Source: JBCCGL01 sp039029275 (GTDB lineage: Bacteria; Pseudomonadota; Gammaproteobacteria; JBCCGL01). From it: a DNA stretch of 64,000 bases. The notes beneath the pieces are model-generated. The model was not told the DNA's origin, made no database searches, and was given only the letters and a program-made list of their open reading frames with translations. The stretch lies in NCBI GenBank assembly GCA_039029275.1, contig JBCCGL010000010.1, positions 186,001 to 250,000 of the forward strand. Reading direction: 5' to 3'. Numbering within the stretch: the stretch's first letter is position 1; each line of letters begins with the position of its first letter. The position numbers were made by a program, and so were the translations under genes. This document shows positions 1 through 7,442 of this stretch, piece after piece.

Positions 1-1
1 C

Positions 2-1000
2 ATGCGCGGCATGTGGGGGCCGCGCCCGCTTGAGACAATCGAAAAAGCGAACGCGCAGCTCGACAAGCTTGTCGAGATTCTCGAAGAGCGCGGCATCCGC
101 GTGGATCGCCCCACGCCAATCCAGTGGAATCAGGCAGTCAATACGCCGGACTTTTCCACCGGCACCCAGTTCGGCTGCATGCCCCCGCGCGATGTGTTAC
201 TCACTGTTGGCAACGAGATTTTGATGGCGCCGATGTCGTTCCGCTGTCGCTTTTGGGAATACCTCGCCTACGAACCGCTGATGCAGCAGTACTTTGATGA
301 AGACCCGAACTTCAAGTGGGAGCAGGCGCCGCGCCCTCGCCTGACCGACGATTCTTATAAGGCAGGTTACTTCGACGAAATCACCATCGAGGAACGCCTC
401 AAGAGGACTGCCGCGCTCGACTTCGTCACGAATGAAAAGGAGCCTCTGTTCGACGCGGCAGACGTGTGCCGAATTGGCAAGGATTTGTTTTGCCAACATG
501 GCCTGACGACGAATCGCCGCGCGATGGAGTGGCTACAGCGCCACTACCCCGATCACCGCGTGCACGCGGTCAATTTTCCCGGCGACCCTTACCCGATTCA
601 TATCGACGCGACGTTTGTACCGCTGCGTCCCGGCTTGATCATCAACAATCCGAACCGACGACTGCCCGATGCACAGCGCAAGATATTCGAAGCCAACGAC
701 TGGCAAATTGTGGACGCCGCACAACCCGCGCACGATACGCCACCGGCGCTTTGTTACTCCAGCGTGTGGCTGTCGATGAATTGCCTCGTGGTTGATCATA
801 AAACGGTGATCGTCGAGGCCAGTGAAGTTCACCAGTGCGAGCAGATGGATCAGCTCGGCATGAACGTCATCCCGATCGATTTTCGCGACGCGTATCCGTT
901 CGGCGGCGGGATTCACTGCGCAACTGCAGACGTCTGGCGCGAGGGCGCATGCGAAGATTATTTCCCGAATCAGGTGCCGGGCACACAGATTCGCGCTTAA
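2..1000 (+). CDS. Glycine amidinotransferase (AGAT-like), 5'-truncated by window edge
   Basis: Enzyme of the amidinotransferase family, which moves the amidino group of arginine to an amine acceptor such as glycine, giving guanidinoacetate and ornithine. The 332 visible residues follow the vertebrate AGAT sequence closely by eye. They carry the Asp-containing DAADV segment (151-155), His200 in HIDATF, the SMN segment (259-261) and Cys306 in GGGIHCATADVW, which together make the Asp-His-Cys catalytic set. The frame is open to the first base and the family has roughly 60 more N-terminal residues, so the true start lies outside the window. The gene ends in a convergent arrangement with the SDR gene, with a perfect hairpin between them. 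The acceptor amine is not determined by sequence; glycine is the most likely. A bacterial inosamine-phosphate or toxin-pathway amidinotransferase is the alternative. Confidence 0.88.
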   Translation: MRGMWGPRPLETIEKANAQLDKLVEILEERGIRVDRPTPIQWNQAVNTPDFSTGTQFGCMPPRDVLLTVGNEILMAPMSFRCRFWEYLAYEPLMQQYFDEDPNFKWEQAPRPRLTDDSYKAGYFDEITIEERLKRTAALDFVTNEKEPLFDAADVCRIGKDLFCQHGLTTNRRAMEWLQRHYPDHRVHAVNFPGDPYPIHIDATFVPLRPGLIINNPNRRLPDAQRKIFEANDWQIVDAAQPAHDTPPALCYSSVWLSMNCLVVDHKTVIVEASEVHQCEQMDQLGMNVIPIDFRDAYPFGGGIHCATADVWREGACEDYFPNQVPGTQIRA

Positions 1001-1012
1001 ACCGATTGCGTG

Positions 1013-1040
1013 TTGCCGCGCTTTGATCGATGCGCGGCAA
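1013..1040. terminator. Perfect 9-bp inverted repeat between convergent genes
   Basis: The arms TTGCCGCGC (1013-1021) and GCGCGGCAA (1032-1040) are perfectly complementary around a 10-nt loop. The repeat sits between the stop of the amidinotransferase gene and the stop of the convergent SDR gene. There is no T-tract on either side, so it would be a poor classical terminator. It may act as a 3' mRNA-end stabiliser or a bidirectional weak terminator. Confidence 0.5.
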
Positions 1041-1045
1041 GCAGA

Positions 1046-1702
1046 TTATCCTACCTCGATCACTCGCCCGGTGATCGCACCCTCCACGCTTTTCACGTAG
1101 GCCAGACCCACACGCTCCGACGAAACCACTTCGTGACCGGGAAAAAACGCGCCAAATTTTTCTTGCGACACGTCGAGCAAACCAGGGCTGACAACATTGA
1201 TGCGCAAATCGCGCGGCAGCTCCAGCGCGGCCGCCATCGCAAAACCTCGAAGCGCGCAGTTTGCAGTGGAAGCACTCGCGCCCATGTAAATCGGGTCGCG
1301 ATCGAGCACACCGCTGGTCAAGGTGAACGATCCACCATCTGCAACGATATCGAGTCCTGCCAACACCACATTGACCTGTCCCATAACCTTGTCGCGCAAC
1401 GCGAGCATAAATTGCTCCTCGCTAAACTCGGCCAGATTCGCGAAGTGCGCCGCACCCGCGGCACAGACCACCGCATCCACCCTGCCAGCCTGAGCGTACA
1501 TTGCATCGATAGAGGTTCGATCGCTGATGTCCGCCGTGATGTCACCACTGCTGCGCCCCACTTTGATGACATCATGCCGACACGAAAGTGCAGAAAAAGC
1601 TGCCTGCCCCACGTCACCGCTTGCGCCGATCAACAAAATCCGTTTCCGTTCATCGCCGATTTGCGATTGATCGAGGTTGACGTTTTTCAGGGGATTGTTC
1701 AT
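1046..1702 (-). CDS. Short-chain dehydrogenase/reductase (SDR)
   Basis: An NAD(P)-dependent SDR of 218 aa, a short member of the family. It has a Rossmann start with a glycine motif (LLIGASGDVGQA, about residues 24-35), the CAAGAA segment equivalent to NNAG, a catalytic Ser in SGV, and VVSPG near the C-terminus. The usual YxxxK is altered: the region reads YMGASASTANCA, so the Tyr is present but the Lys is not in its usual place. This resembles the short-chain dehydrogenases of the DUF-type NNAG group. I chose the ATG at 1702 rather than the longer frame because it overlaps the upstream MerR stop by 4 nt (ATGA), a translational-coupling arrangement. The MerR regulator and this gene are therefore one transcript from the MerR-type promoter at 2089-2119. 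The substrate is unknown. Confidence 0.8.
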   Translation of the reverse strand: MNNPLKNVNLDQSQIGDERKRILLIGASGDVGQAAFSALSCRHDVIKVGRSSGDITADISDRTSIDAMYAQAGRVDAVVCAAGAAHFANLAEFSEEQFMLALRDKVMGQVNVVLAGLDIVADGGSFTLTSGVLDRDPIYMGASASTANCALRGFAMAAALELPRDLRINVVSPGLLDVSQEKFGAFFPGHEVVSSERVGLAYVKSVEGAITGRVIEVG

Positions 1703-2052
1703 TTGAGTAGCTCCTCGTAGATTTGGATTTTGTGTTGGAGTTGTTCCGCGCAGCGATCGAGATCCGAACGACGTTTTTGCAGCAATGCCGCGTGTTCCAA
1801 AAGTATGGTCTTTCGCGCTGCAACGGTGCTGTTTCCGCCGCGGTACAACTGCGCAAAATCGCGCATTGTCTTGAGCGGCATACCTGTTTGCCGCAGCCAA
1901 TAGAGCAGCGTCAGCCAGTCGATGTTCTCGGGCGAAAAGTGTCGTTTACCGTCGGCGCCGCGTGCGACACCCGGAACAATGCCGGATTTTTCGTAATAGC
2001 GGATGGTGTCGACGCTTAACCCGCTTTTTTCTGCAGCCTGAGCAATCCGCAT
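1699..2052 (-). CDS. MerR-family transcriptional regulator
   Basis: A DNA-binding regulator of 117 aa. An N-terminal MerR winged helix (IAQAAEKSGLSVDTIRYYEKSG) is followed by the wing (RHFSPENIDWL) and a long dimerisation helix (about 75-115, LLEHAALLQKRRSDL...). There is no obvious C-terminal metal-binding cysteine pair or large effector domain, so it resembles small stress or aldehyde-responsive MerR proteins that control an adjacent oxidoreductase. I prefer the ATG at 2052 over the GTG at 2064, because the GAGAGG ribosome-binding motif (plus-strand 2065-2070 region) would overlap the GTG. It is the first gene of a two-gene operon with the SDR, probably autoregulated through the dyad promoter just upstream. 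Confidence 0.88.
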   Translation of the reverse strand: MRIAQAAEKSGLSVDTIRYYEKSGIVPGVARGADGKRHFSPENIDWLTLLYWLRQTGMPLKTMRDFAQLYRGGNSTVAARKTILLEHAALLQKRRSDLDRCAEQLQHKIQIYEELLK

Positions 2053-2088
2053 GATTGACTTCACCTCTCAGGTATTCTGACGAAGGCG

Positions 2089-2119
2089 AGCATACGAAAC
2101 TGGAGTAGCTCCAGGTCAA
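2089..2119 (-). promoter_or_regulatory. MerR-type promoter with 19-bp spacer and operator dyad
   Basis: Read on the minus strand: a -35 TTGACC (2114-2119), a 19-bp spacer (2095-2113) and a -10 TATGCT (2089-2094). The dyad CTGGAG-TAG-CTCCAG (2100-2114, plus-strand reading) lies within the spacer. An over-long 19-bp spacer containing a dyad is the hallmark of promoters activated by MerR proteins, which untwist the spacer DNA. The first downstream gene is a merR gene, so autoregulation of the merR-SDR operon is the natural reading. Confidence 0.85.
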
Positions 2120-2158
2120 CAAATTTTTCAGATTTAATGCCGAGGGAAGCGGTATCGC

Positions 2159-2965
2159 TTAGTCGATGAGTGATTCGAGTTCGGTAAATCCAATGGCGCG
2201 GTCAGAAAAAGAAAACGTCTGATCATCGTTAATCTCGCGAGCAGCGCGAACGAATTCACCGAACGCCGCTCGCGCCAGCGCTGACCCAGTGCTGATCCGG
2301 GTCACACCCGCATCGCTCAATTCATCGACGGAAAACGTAGCGCCGGGCATGCCCATCACCACGTTGACCGGTTGGGTGAGCGCGGAACAGACCAGACGGA
2401 TGGTGTCCAGATCGTACAATCCCGGTGCGTAAAGCACATCCGCCCCGGCCTTTTCGAATGCCTGCAATCGACGGATGGTGTCGTCGAGATCGTCGCGCCC
2501 CCACAACAGATTCTCAGCGCGCGCGGTAAACACGAAGTCGTGTCCAAGCGTTCGGGACGCTTCAACTGCGGCTATGACGCGCTCAACGGCCAGTTCAAAC
2601 TCGAAGATCGGATTTTCAGGATCACCGGTGTGATCTTCAATCGAGCAACCGGCCAAACCGGTTTCAGCGGCCGCTTTTATTGTGTCCCCCACACTCTCGG
2701 GTGAATCACCAAAGCCTTTCTCCAAATCCGCAGATACGGGCAAATCGGTTGCATCGACAATCGTCTGGCAATGCTGCAGAATCTGCTCGTTTGTTGCTTG
2801 CCCCTCTCGGATTCCGAGCGCGAACGCCATCCCGGCACTCGTTGTTGCCAAAGCCTTGTATCCCATCTTCGCCAGAATGCGCGCAGTACCTGTATCCCAT
2901 GGATTCGGTATCACGAACGTGTTACCGGCTGTGTGCAAATCGCGAAAATTTTCGTGTACTGACAT
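2159..2965 (-). CDS. Isocitrate lyase/PEP mutase family protein
   Basis: A 268-aa single-domain alpha/beta-barrel protein of the PEP mutase/isocitrate lyase superfamily. These enzymes make or break C-C or P-C bonds next to a carboxylate, with Mg2+. Visible features are NPWDTGTARIL near the N-terminus, the metal-binding SADLEKGFGD loop (about 89-98), SIEDHTGDP (about 120-128) and TARAENLLWGRDDLDDTI. The gating loop lacks the KKCGH cysteine of true isocitrate lyase, so this is not ICL. Oxaloacetate decarboxylase-like or carboxy-PEP mutase-like activity is possible, but the substrate is not predictable. I chose the ATG at 2965. A longer frame reaches 3076, but its extra 37 residues are Arg-rich and do not resemble the family. 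Confidence 0.82.
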   Translation of the reverse strand: MSVHENFRDLHTAGNTFVIPNPWDTGTARILAKMGYKALATTSAGMAFALGIREGQATNEQILQHCQTIVDATDLPVSADLEKGFGDSPESVGDTIKAAAETGLAGCSIEDHTGDPENPIFEFELAVERVIAAVEASRTLGHDFVFTARAENLLWGRDDLDDTIRRLQAFEKAGADVLYAPGLYDLDTIRLVCSALTQPVNVVMGMPGATFSVDELSDAGVTRISTGSALARAAFGEFVRAAREINDDQTFSFSDRAIGFTELESLID

Positions 2966-3230
2966 TGTATTAACTCTGATCAAGTGGCCGAAACGTATCT
3001 GATCAGGGCGACAAAATAAAGCTAGCCTTGCTACGCACTGGGCGTACTCCCTACGCTGGCGTCTCTGACGGATCACAGTGTCTCACGGCGATCTCACCAT
3101 CGTTGTTGAGCAAGTTTGAACACGGTGATCGCCCTAAAGTATCTGTGGCCTGCGCCGATACGGGTTGCCAATGCATATCTAGAACCTGCTCAATACACCG
3201 AGCGCAACCAAGGCAATTAGTACAAAGCAA

Positions 3231-4553
3231 ATGTTCGCATTTAATAAACCAAAAACAAAAGAAGTTGAAAGTTCAACACAGAACGATCAATCAAAAGTCG
3301 TCGATGCAGTCTACCGTTCAATGGCGGTCGTGGAGTTTTCTACTACGGGTGAGATCACCTCTGCCAACGAGGTTTTTCTATCGTCGTCGGGGTACGCGTT
3401 CGACGAGCTGCAAGGCAAACATCACAAAATGATCTGCACACCTGAATTTGCAGCGTCAGCCGATTATGATGATTTGTGGTCACGACTGGGTCGCGGCCAG
3501 TTTCACAGCGGCAAATTTCAATTCGCCGGGGAGAGCGGCACAATCCTCTGGTTACAAGGCACGTACACCCCGATTATGGCTGCCGACAATGAACCGGAAA
3601 AAGTAATTCTGTTTGGCACCGACATTACACCCCGCGTTGAGGCTGCAACTAAAAATCGAGGCAAAATCGGCGCGCTGAATCGCTCGATGGCGATCGTCGA
3701 ATTTAATCCCGACGGGACGGTTATTGAGTGCAATGACAACTTTTGCGCCGCCATGAGCGTTAGTCAGGCCGAAGTCATCGGAAAACACCACCGCACGTTC
3801 TGCGATCCGGAATATGCCGCTTCAAGTGAATACACCAAATTTTGGCAGCAGTTAAACAATGGACAATTTCAACAGGGAACCGTGCGTCGCTTGAAGGGCA
3901 ATGGTGACACCATATGGCTGGAGTGTTCGTATAACCCGGTTTACGACGACAGTGGAAAGCTGGTACGGATTGTTAAATTTGCCTCTGACGTGACTTCAGA
4001 ACACAGCGCATCTGAAGCTGAGCGCGCGAGCGCAGATACCGCTTTTCGTATTTCAAATGAAACATCGACTACAGCATCGCAAGGCGGAGAAGTCATCAAC
4101 AAAGCCGTCGCAGAAATGAACAAGATCGCTGAATCGGTCAACAACTCATCCCGGCATATCGAAAGCCTGAACAAACAGTCCGCCGAAATCAGTTCGATCA
4201 TCAACACGATTCAATCGATTGCGGACCAGACAAACCTGTTGGCATTGAACGCCGCCATTGAAGCAGCACGCGCCGGTGATCAAGGTCGTGGCTTCGCGGT
4301 TGTCGCCGATGAAGTGCGTCAGCTTGCCGCTCGCACGTCGCAGTCAACCTCCGAAATTTCTTCCATGATTACCAATATCCAGCAGGACACAAGCAACGCA
4401 TCCAGCAGTATGGAGCAATGCCTCGATCAGGTGAATCTGGGTGTCGATTTGGCTAACCAGACCGGTGATGCAATCACCAAAATCCAACAGGGCGTGAATG
4501 AAGTGGTTGGCGCGATTGGTCAATTTTCAAGCACGCTGGAAAAAGCCGGATAG
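3231..4553 (+). CDS. Soluble PAS-PAS methyl-accepting chemotaxis protein
   Basis: A cytoplasmic chemoreceptor of 440 aa. Two tandem PAS domains (about 25-140 and 147-265) share the internal repeats KHHKMICTPEFAAS and KHHRTFCDPEYAAS. The signalling coiled coil follows (about 270-440) with the highly conserved hairpin tip (DQTNLLALNAAIEAARAG, then GRGFAVVADEVRQLA). There is no transmembrane segment or HAMP domain, so it senses an internal signal, likely redox or a bound cofactor, and feeds CheA/CheW. The layout resembles Aer-like or BdlA-like receptors. It has no C-terminal CheR-docking pentapeptide. No chemotaxis kinase genes are adjacent. The ribosome-binding site is weak. Confidence 0.92.
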   Translation: MFAFNKPKTKEVESSTQNDQSKVVDAVYRSMAVVEFSTTGEITSANEVFLSSSGYAFDELQGKHHKMICTPEFAASADYDDLWSRLGRGQFHSGKFQFAGESGTILWLQGTYTPIMAADNEPEKVILFGTDITPRVEAATKNRGKIGALNRSMAIVEFNPDGTVIECNDNFCAAMSVSQAEVIGKHHRTFCDPEYAASSEYTKFWQQLNNGQFQQGTVRRLKGNGDTIWLECSYNPVYDDSGKLVRIVKFASDVTSEHSASEAERASADTAFRISNETSTTASQGGEVINKAVAEMNKIAESVNNSSRHIESLNKQSAEISSIINTIQSIADQTNLLALNAAIEAARAGDQGRGFAVVADEVRQLAARTSQSTSEISSMITNIQQDTSNASSSMEQCLDQVNLGVDLANQTGDAITKIQQGVNEVVGAIGQFSSTLEKAG

Positions 4554-4555
4554 CG

Positions 4556-4576
4556 AGCGACCCGAGTGCGGGCGCT
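4556..4576. terminator. Hairpin between convergent chemoreceptor and PhzF genes
   Basis: AGCG-A-CCCG-AGTG-CGGG-CGCT forms an 8-bp stem with one bulged A, right after the chemoreceptor stop and overlapping the stop of the convergent PhzF-like gene. No T-tract follows, so termination strength is doubtful. Confidence 0.4.
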
Positions 4577-5411
4577 AAAGCGTCACCGCACCATCGATTA
4601 CGATTTGCGTGTCACCGCCGATCAGCACCTCATCCCCGCGCGGCGTTACGGCCACCCGACCGTATCGCCCAATACTCGTGCCCTGAGCGATGGTAATCGG
4701 CTTTTCCAACGATCCCTGATCTCGAAGCCAACACGCTATTGCAGCATTCAGTGATCCGGTGATGGGGTCTTCACTCATCCCACTGGAGGGAGCGACATGG
4801 CGGACTTCGAAGTCGATTTCACCAGAATTTTCGTGCGCACCAATCAACCCAATCGAGCGAAACTGCGGCCATCGCACCAGACTTGAATCGACGTCGAGCA
4901 CGCGTTGTGCGCTGTCGAGTCTGAATACCTGAAACACGGGTCCATTACTCAACTGGGCCGAGTCGATAACAGCGTCTTCGGGAATATTAAGCGTGCGCAG
5001 AATTGACGCACGCATTTCGTCGTCTACCGCCTCGACAGTTGTCGGTGGAGCGATAAACGCCTTTTGCTCACCGCTGATATCAATGTCAACCAGGCCGATC
5101 CCGCACTCTTGCCGCACCACGCCAGGAGATCTGGGAACCCCGCCGAAATGCAGCCATGCTGTGCACGAGCCGAGCGTTGGGTGCCCGGCAAACAACATTT
5201 CGCGCACCGGTGTAAAAATGCGCACGCGATAGTCAGCTGCGGGGTCGCTTGGCGGCAGCAAAAACGTTGTCTCTGCCAGATTGGTCCAGGCCGCAAAGGT
5301 CTTCATTTGCTCGTCAGAAAGGCCCTCTGCGTCGACTATCACGGCCAGCGGATTACCGCGCGTCGGCACCGGACTGAAAACATCACATTGAATAAAACGG
5401 CGGGATTTCAC
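4575..5411 (-). CDS. PhzF-family isomerase/epimerase
   Basis: A 278-aa protein of the PhzF (phenazine biosynthesis-like) fold, related to diaminopimelate epimerase. The family catalyses proton shifts or double-bond isomerisation without cofactors. The N-terminal half has FIQCDVFSPVPTRGNPLAVI and the catalytic glutamate in TNLAETTFLL (about residue 47). The paired half includes RIFTPVREMLFAGHPTLGS and, later, EDPITGSLNAAIACWL, the usual duplicated-domain signature. The length is normal. No phenazine genes are nearby, so this is a generic PhzF homologue of unknown substrate. It is divergently arranged from the kinase gene, with about 106 nt between them. Confidence 0.88.
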   Translation of the reverse strand: MKSRRFIQCDVFSPVPTRGNPLAVIVDAEGLSDEQMKTFAAWTNLAETTFLLPPSDPAADYRVRIFTPVREMLFAGHPTLGSCTAWLHFGGVPRSPGVVRQECGIGLVDIDISGEQKAFIAPPTTVEAVDDEMRASILRTLNIPEDAVIDSAQLSNGPVFQVFRLDSAQRVLDVDSSLVRWPQFRSIGLIGAHENSGEIDFEVRHVAPSSGMSEDPITGSLNAAIACWLRDQGSLEKPITIAQGTSIGRYGRVAVTPRGDEVLIGGDTQIVIDGAVTL

Positions 5412-5517
5412 TTATCCGTACCTTTAGGTTTGCGAAGGTCAGAGCGTCGATTAAAACACGCAATTTACGTCAAATGCGGCCGATACACACTCTGTTGTTT
5501 AGCAAACCACAAATAAC

Positions 5518-7218
5518 ATGCAACTCGACGGTTACAGCGAACTCACGCGGATCAACATGGGCGGTATGGCGGCGATTTATCGCGGCAGACAGGACTCGCT
5601 CAATCGAACGGTGGCAATAAAGTATCTGGCCGCCGAATTCCTGTGGGACGCACAAATACAGAGTTTGTTTGAACAGGAATCGCGCGTCATCGCGCAGCTG
5701 AGCCACCCGAATATCGTGCAAATTATTGATCGGGGTATCAGCAAAAAAGGCCGCCCTTATTTTGTGATGGAATTAATCAATGGCATGGAATTGACTGAAT
5801 ACCTCGAAAGTCACCGTCCGTCTTTGTCAAATGTCATCGAGTTGATGATTCAGATTTGCAAAGGGCTGGCCTTTGCGCACAAAAATGGGGTGGTTCATCG
5901 CGACATAAAACCATCCAACGTCCTGATTGACGCCGAACAACATGCAAAGATTCTGGACTTTGGTATTGCGCAGTTGAGCCTCGAATGTGCGGGCGCGCAA
6001 ACCGTGTGCATCGGTGACTCGGTTGTCGGCACACCGGATTACATGTCCCCGGAACAGCTCAACACGCCTGACAAGGTTGACGCGCGCAGCGATCTCTATT
6101 CGCTGGGTGCATTGATGTTTCGCGCACTCACCGGTTCGACCCACGTGGCGCTTTACCCACAATGGCGCGGGGCCCTGGCGACGCTACCCAAAGCCTTATC
6201 AAAACTGGTGGTGCAGTGCCTTGAGAACGACGCCACCGCACGCCCCGCAAGCGCGGACGAAGTGCGTTTTCGCCTGCTGCAAATTCTCAGTGGCGCGCAT
6301 CTCGGGCAAACACAAAAGCGTGACGCGGCGGAGCTGCTGGGTAGTAAACTTGAAAATTTCCAATTACTCGACGTGCTTGGGCAAAACAAACACGGTGCCA
6401 GCTTTTTGTTTGACGACAAACGCCGTGAACGACCGATGGTCATCAAAAAGCGCAAAAAAACGCGCGACGGCTACAACACAGCCAAGACACTGCAAACCCT
6501 GAGCCACCCATCCATAGTCCGCATTCTCGGGGTGTCAAAAAACCAGACCACTTTCATTGTGGCCATGCCGCACTACAAGGGTGGCAATCTAGCAGAGCGC
6601 CTGTCGCGAGCGTTTTCCCTGCCCGCATTTTTTACACTCGCGCGCAGCATTTGCGAAGCAATCGAGTTCGCCCACAGCCACGGCGTCCTGCATGGCAATT
6701 TGCATCCGAACAATATTTTGTTCGACAAGAACGGGGCGGTTTTTGTCAGTGATTTTGGATTCGATACCCGATTTTCAAACAAGCTCGCGCGGGACTATCA
6801 GCTCAATGAGGAAGGTTCGCCATCTCTGGTGCGCGATCTGTTTTCTGTCGGCGCCATTTTTTTCCACTGCCTGACCGGTGAGCCTCCGCAGCGCGTGAGC
6901 GGTCGCCTGCGCATCAACGACGCGTTCACCGCACTCGATAACAAAACTCAGCTGTTTCTGCGCGATCTGCTCGAACCGGGCGCATACACGCGTTTTGCGT
7001 CGTTTTCGGACGTGCTCGATAGTCTCAAGAATTTGCAAAAAGACGTTGAAAATACACCGATAATAACTCGCCGATCCAGAACCACACCGGCGCTGGCAAC
7101 CATCTCCGCCCTGGCAGCGCTTGTCAGCTATCTGGCTTACAATGCAAATGTGAGTTCCCGAGTCGCAGAGCTTGTTCCCACCGTCTGGACAACGCTGAAA
7201 ACATACGTTGCGTTTTGA
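5518..7218 (+). CDS. Tandem Ser/Thr kinase-pseudokinase membrane protein
   Basis: A 566-aa protein with two Hanks-type kinase domains in one chain. Domain 1 (about 5-255) is complete: a glycine-rich loop (INMGGMAAIY), VAIK Lys35, HRDIKPSN (catalytic Asp129) and DFG (147-149), plus GTPDYMSPEQ in the activation segment. Domain 2 (about 280-505) keeps a VIKK lysine and SDFG (411-414) but has HGN in place of HRD (392-394), so the catalytic Asp is missing and it should be a pseudokinase. A hydrophobic stretch (about 523-542) near the C-terminus probably anchors the protein, leaving only a short tail outside. The start ATG at 5518 fits the family N-terminus. No phosphatase or PASTA domain is nearby. 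The pseudokinase half may regulate the active half or act as a docking site; this is inference. Confidence 0.9.
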   Translation: MQLDGYSELTRINMGGMAAIYRGRQDSLNRTVAIKYLAAEFLWDAQIQSLFEQESRVIAQLSHPNIVQIIDRGISKKGRPYFVMELINGMELTEYLESHRPSLSNVIELMIQICKGLAFAHKNGVVHRDIKPSNVLIDAEQHAKILDFGIAQLSLECAGAQTVCIGDSVVGTPDYMSPEQLNTPDKVDARSDLYSLGALMFRALTGSTHVALYPQWRGALATLPKALSKLVVQCLENDATARPASADEVRFRLLQILSGAHLGQTQKRDAAELLGSKLENFQLLDVLGQNKHGASFLFDDKRRERPMVIKKRKKTRDGYNTAKTLQTLSHPSIVRILGVSKNQTTFIVAMPHYKGGNLAERLSRAFSLPAFFTLARSICEAIEFAHSHGVLHGNLHPNNILFDKNGAVFVSDFGFDTRFSNKLARDYQLNEEGSPSLVRDLFSVGAIFFHCLTGEPPQRVSGRLRINDAFTALDNKTQLFLRDLLEPGAYTRFASFSDVLDSLKNLQKDVENTPIITRRSRTTPALATISALAALVSYLAYNANVSSRVAELVPTVWTTLKTYVAF

Positions 7219-7322
7219 TTTCCGCTAGACAGTGCGGGCAAATTGAACATAAAAACTGGCAATAAAGCCAGATTCAAACGTAAACGTCGCAATTTCAAAA
7301 ATGTCGCCAATGTGATCGTGTT

Positions 7323-7328
7323 TATAAT
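7323..7328 (+). promoter_or_regulatory. Candidate -10 box for the glycine betaine operon
   Basis: A perfect TATAAT lies about 115 nt before the start of the betaine-binding protein gene. No good -35 hexamer sits at 16-18 bp upstream, so the promoter may need an activator. This is a weak call. Confidence 0.3.
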
Positions 7329-7407
7329 GCCGGCGTTGCATGCAAACGGTTATCAAAGACCTGCATCAACAAATTTAATTAATCAACAACTTTAACTTTT
7401 GCTATTA

Positions 7408-7433
7408 GCGGTAACTTGGAAGACCGCATTTTT
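7408..7433 (+). terminator. Possible leader attenuator before betaine-binding protein gene
   Basis: GCGGT (7408-7412) pairs with ACCGC (7423-7427) and is followed at once by five T residues (7429-7433), directly ahead of the GAGG ribosome-binding site. The stem is only 5 bp, so it is a weak terminator at most. Its position could also let it occlude the ribosome-binding region. Confidence 0.3.
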
Positions 7434-7442
7434 GAGGAAACT

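Noticed and set aside
1703..1900. N-terminal extension of the SDR gene to position 1900
   Set aside because: It lies wholly within the MerR coding region in another frame, is rich in Arg and low-complexity residues, and has no SDR similarity. The ATGA overlap gives a natural start at 1702.
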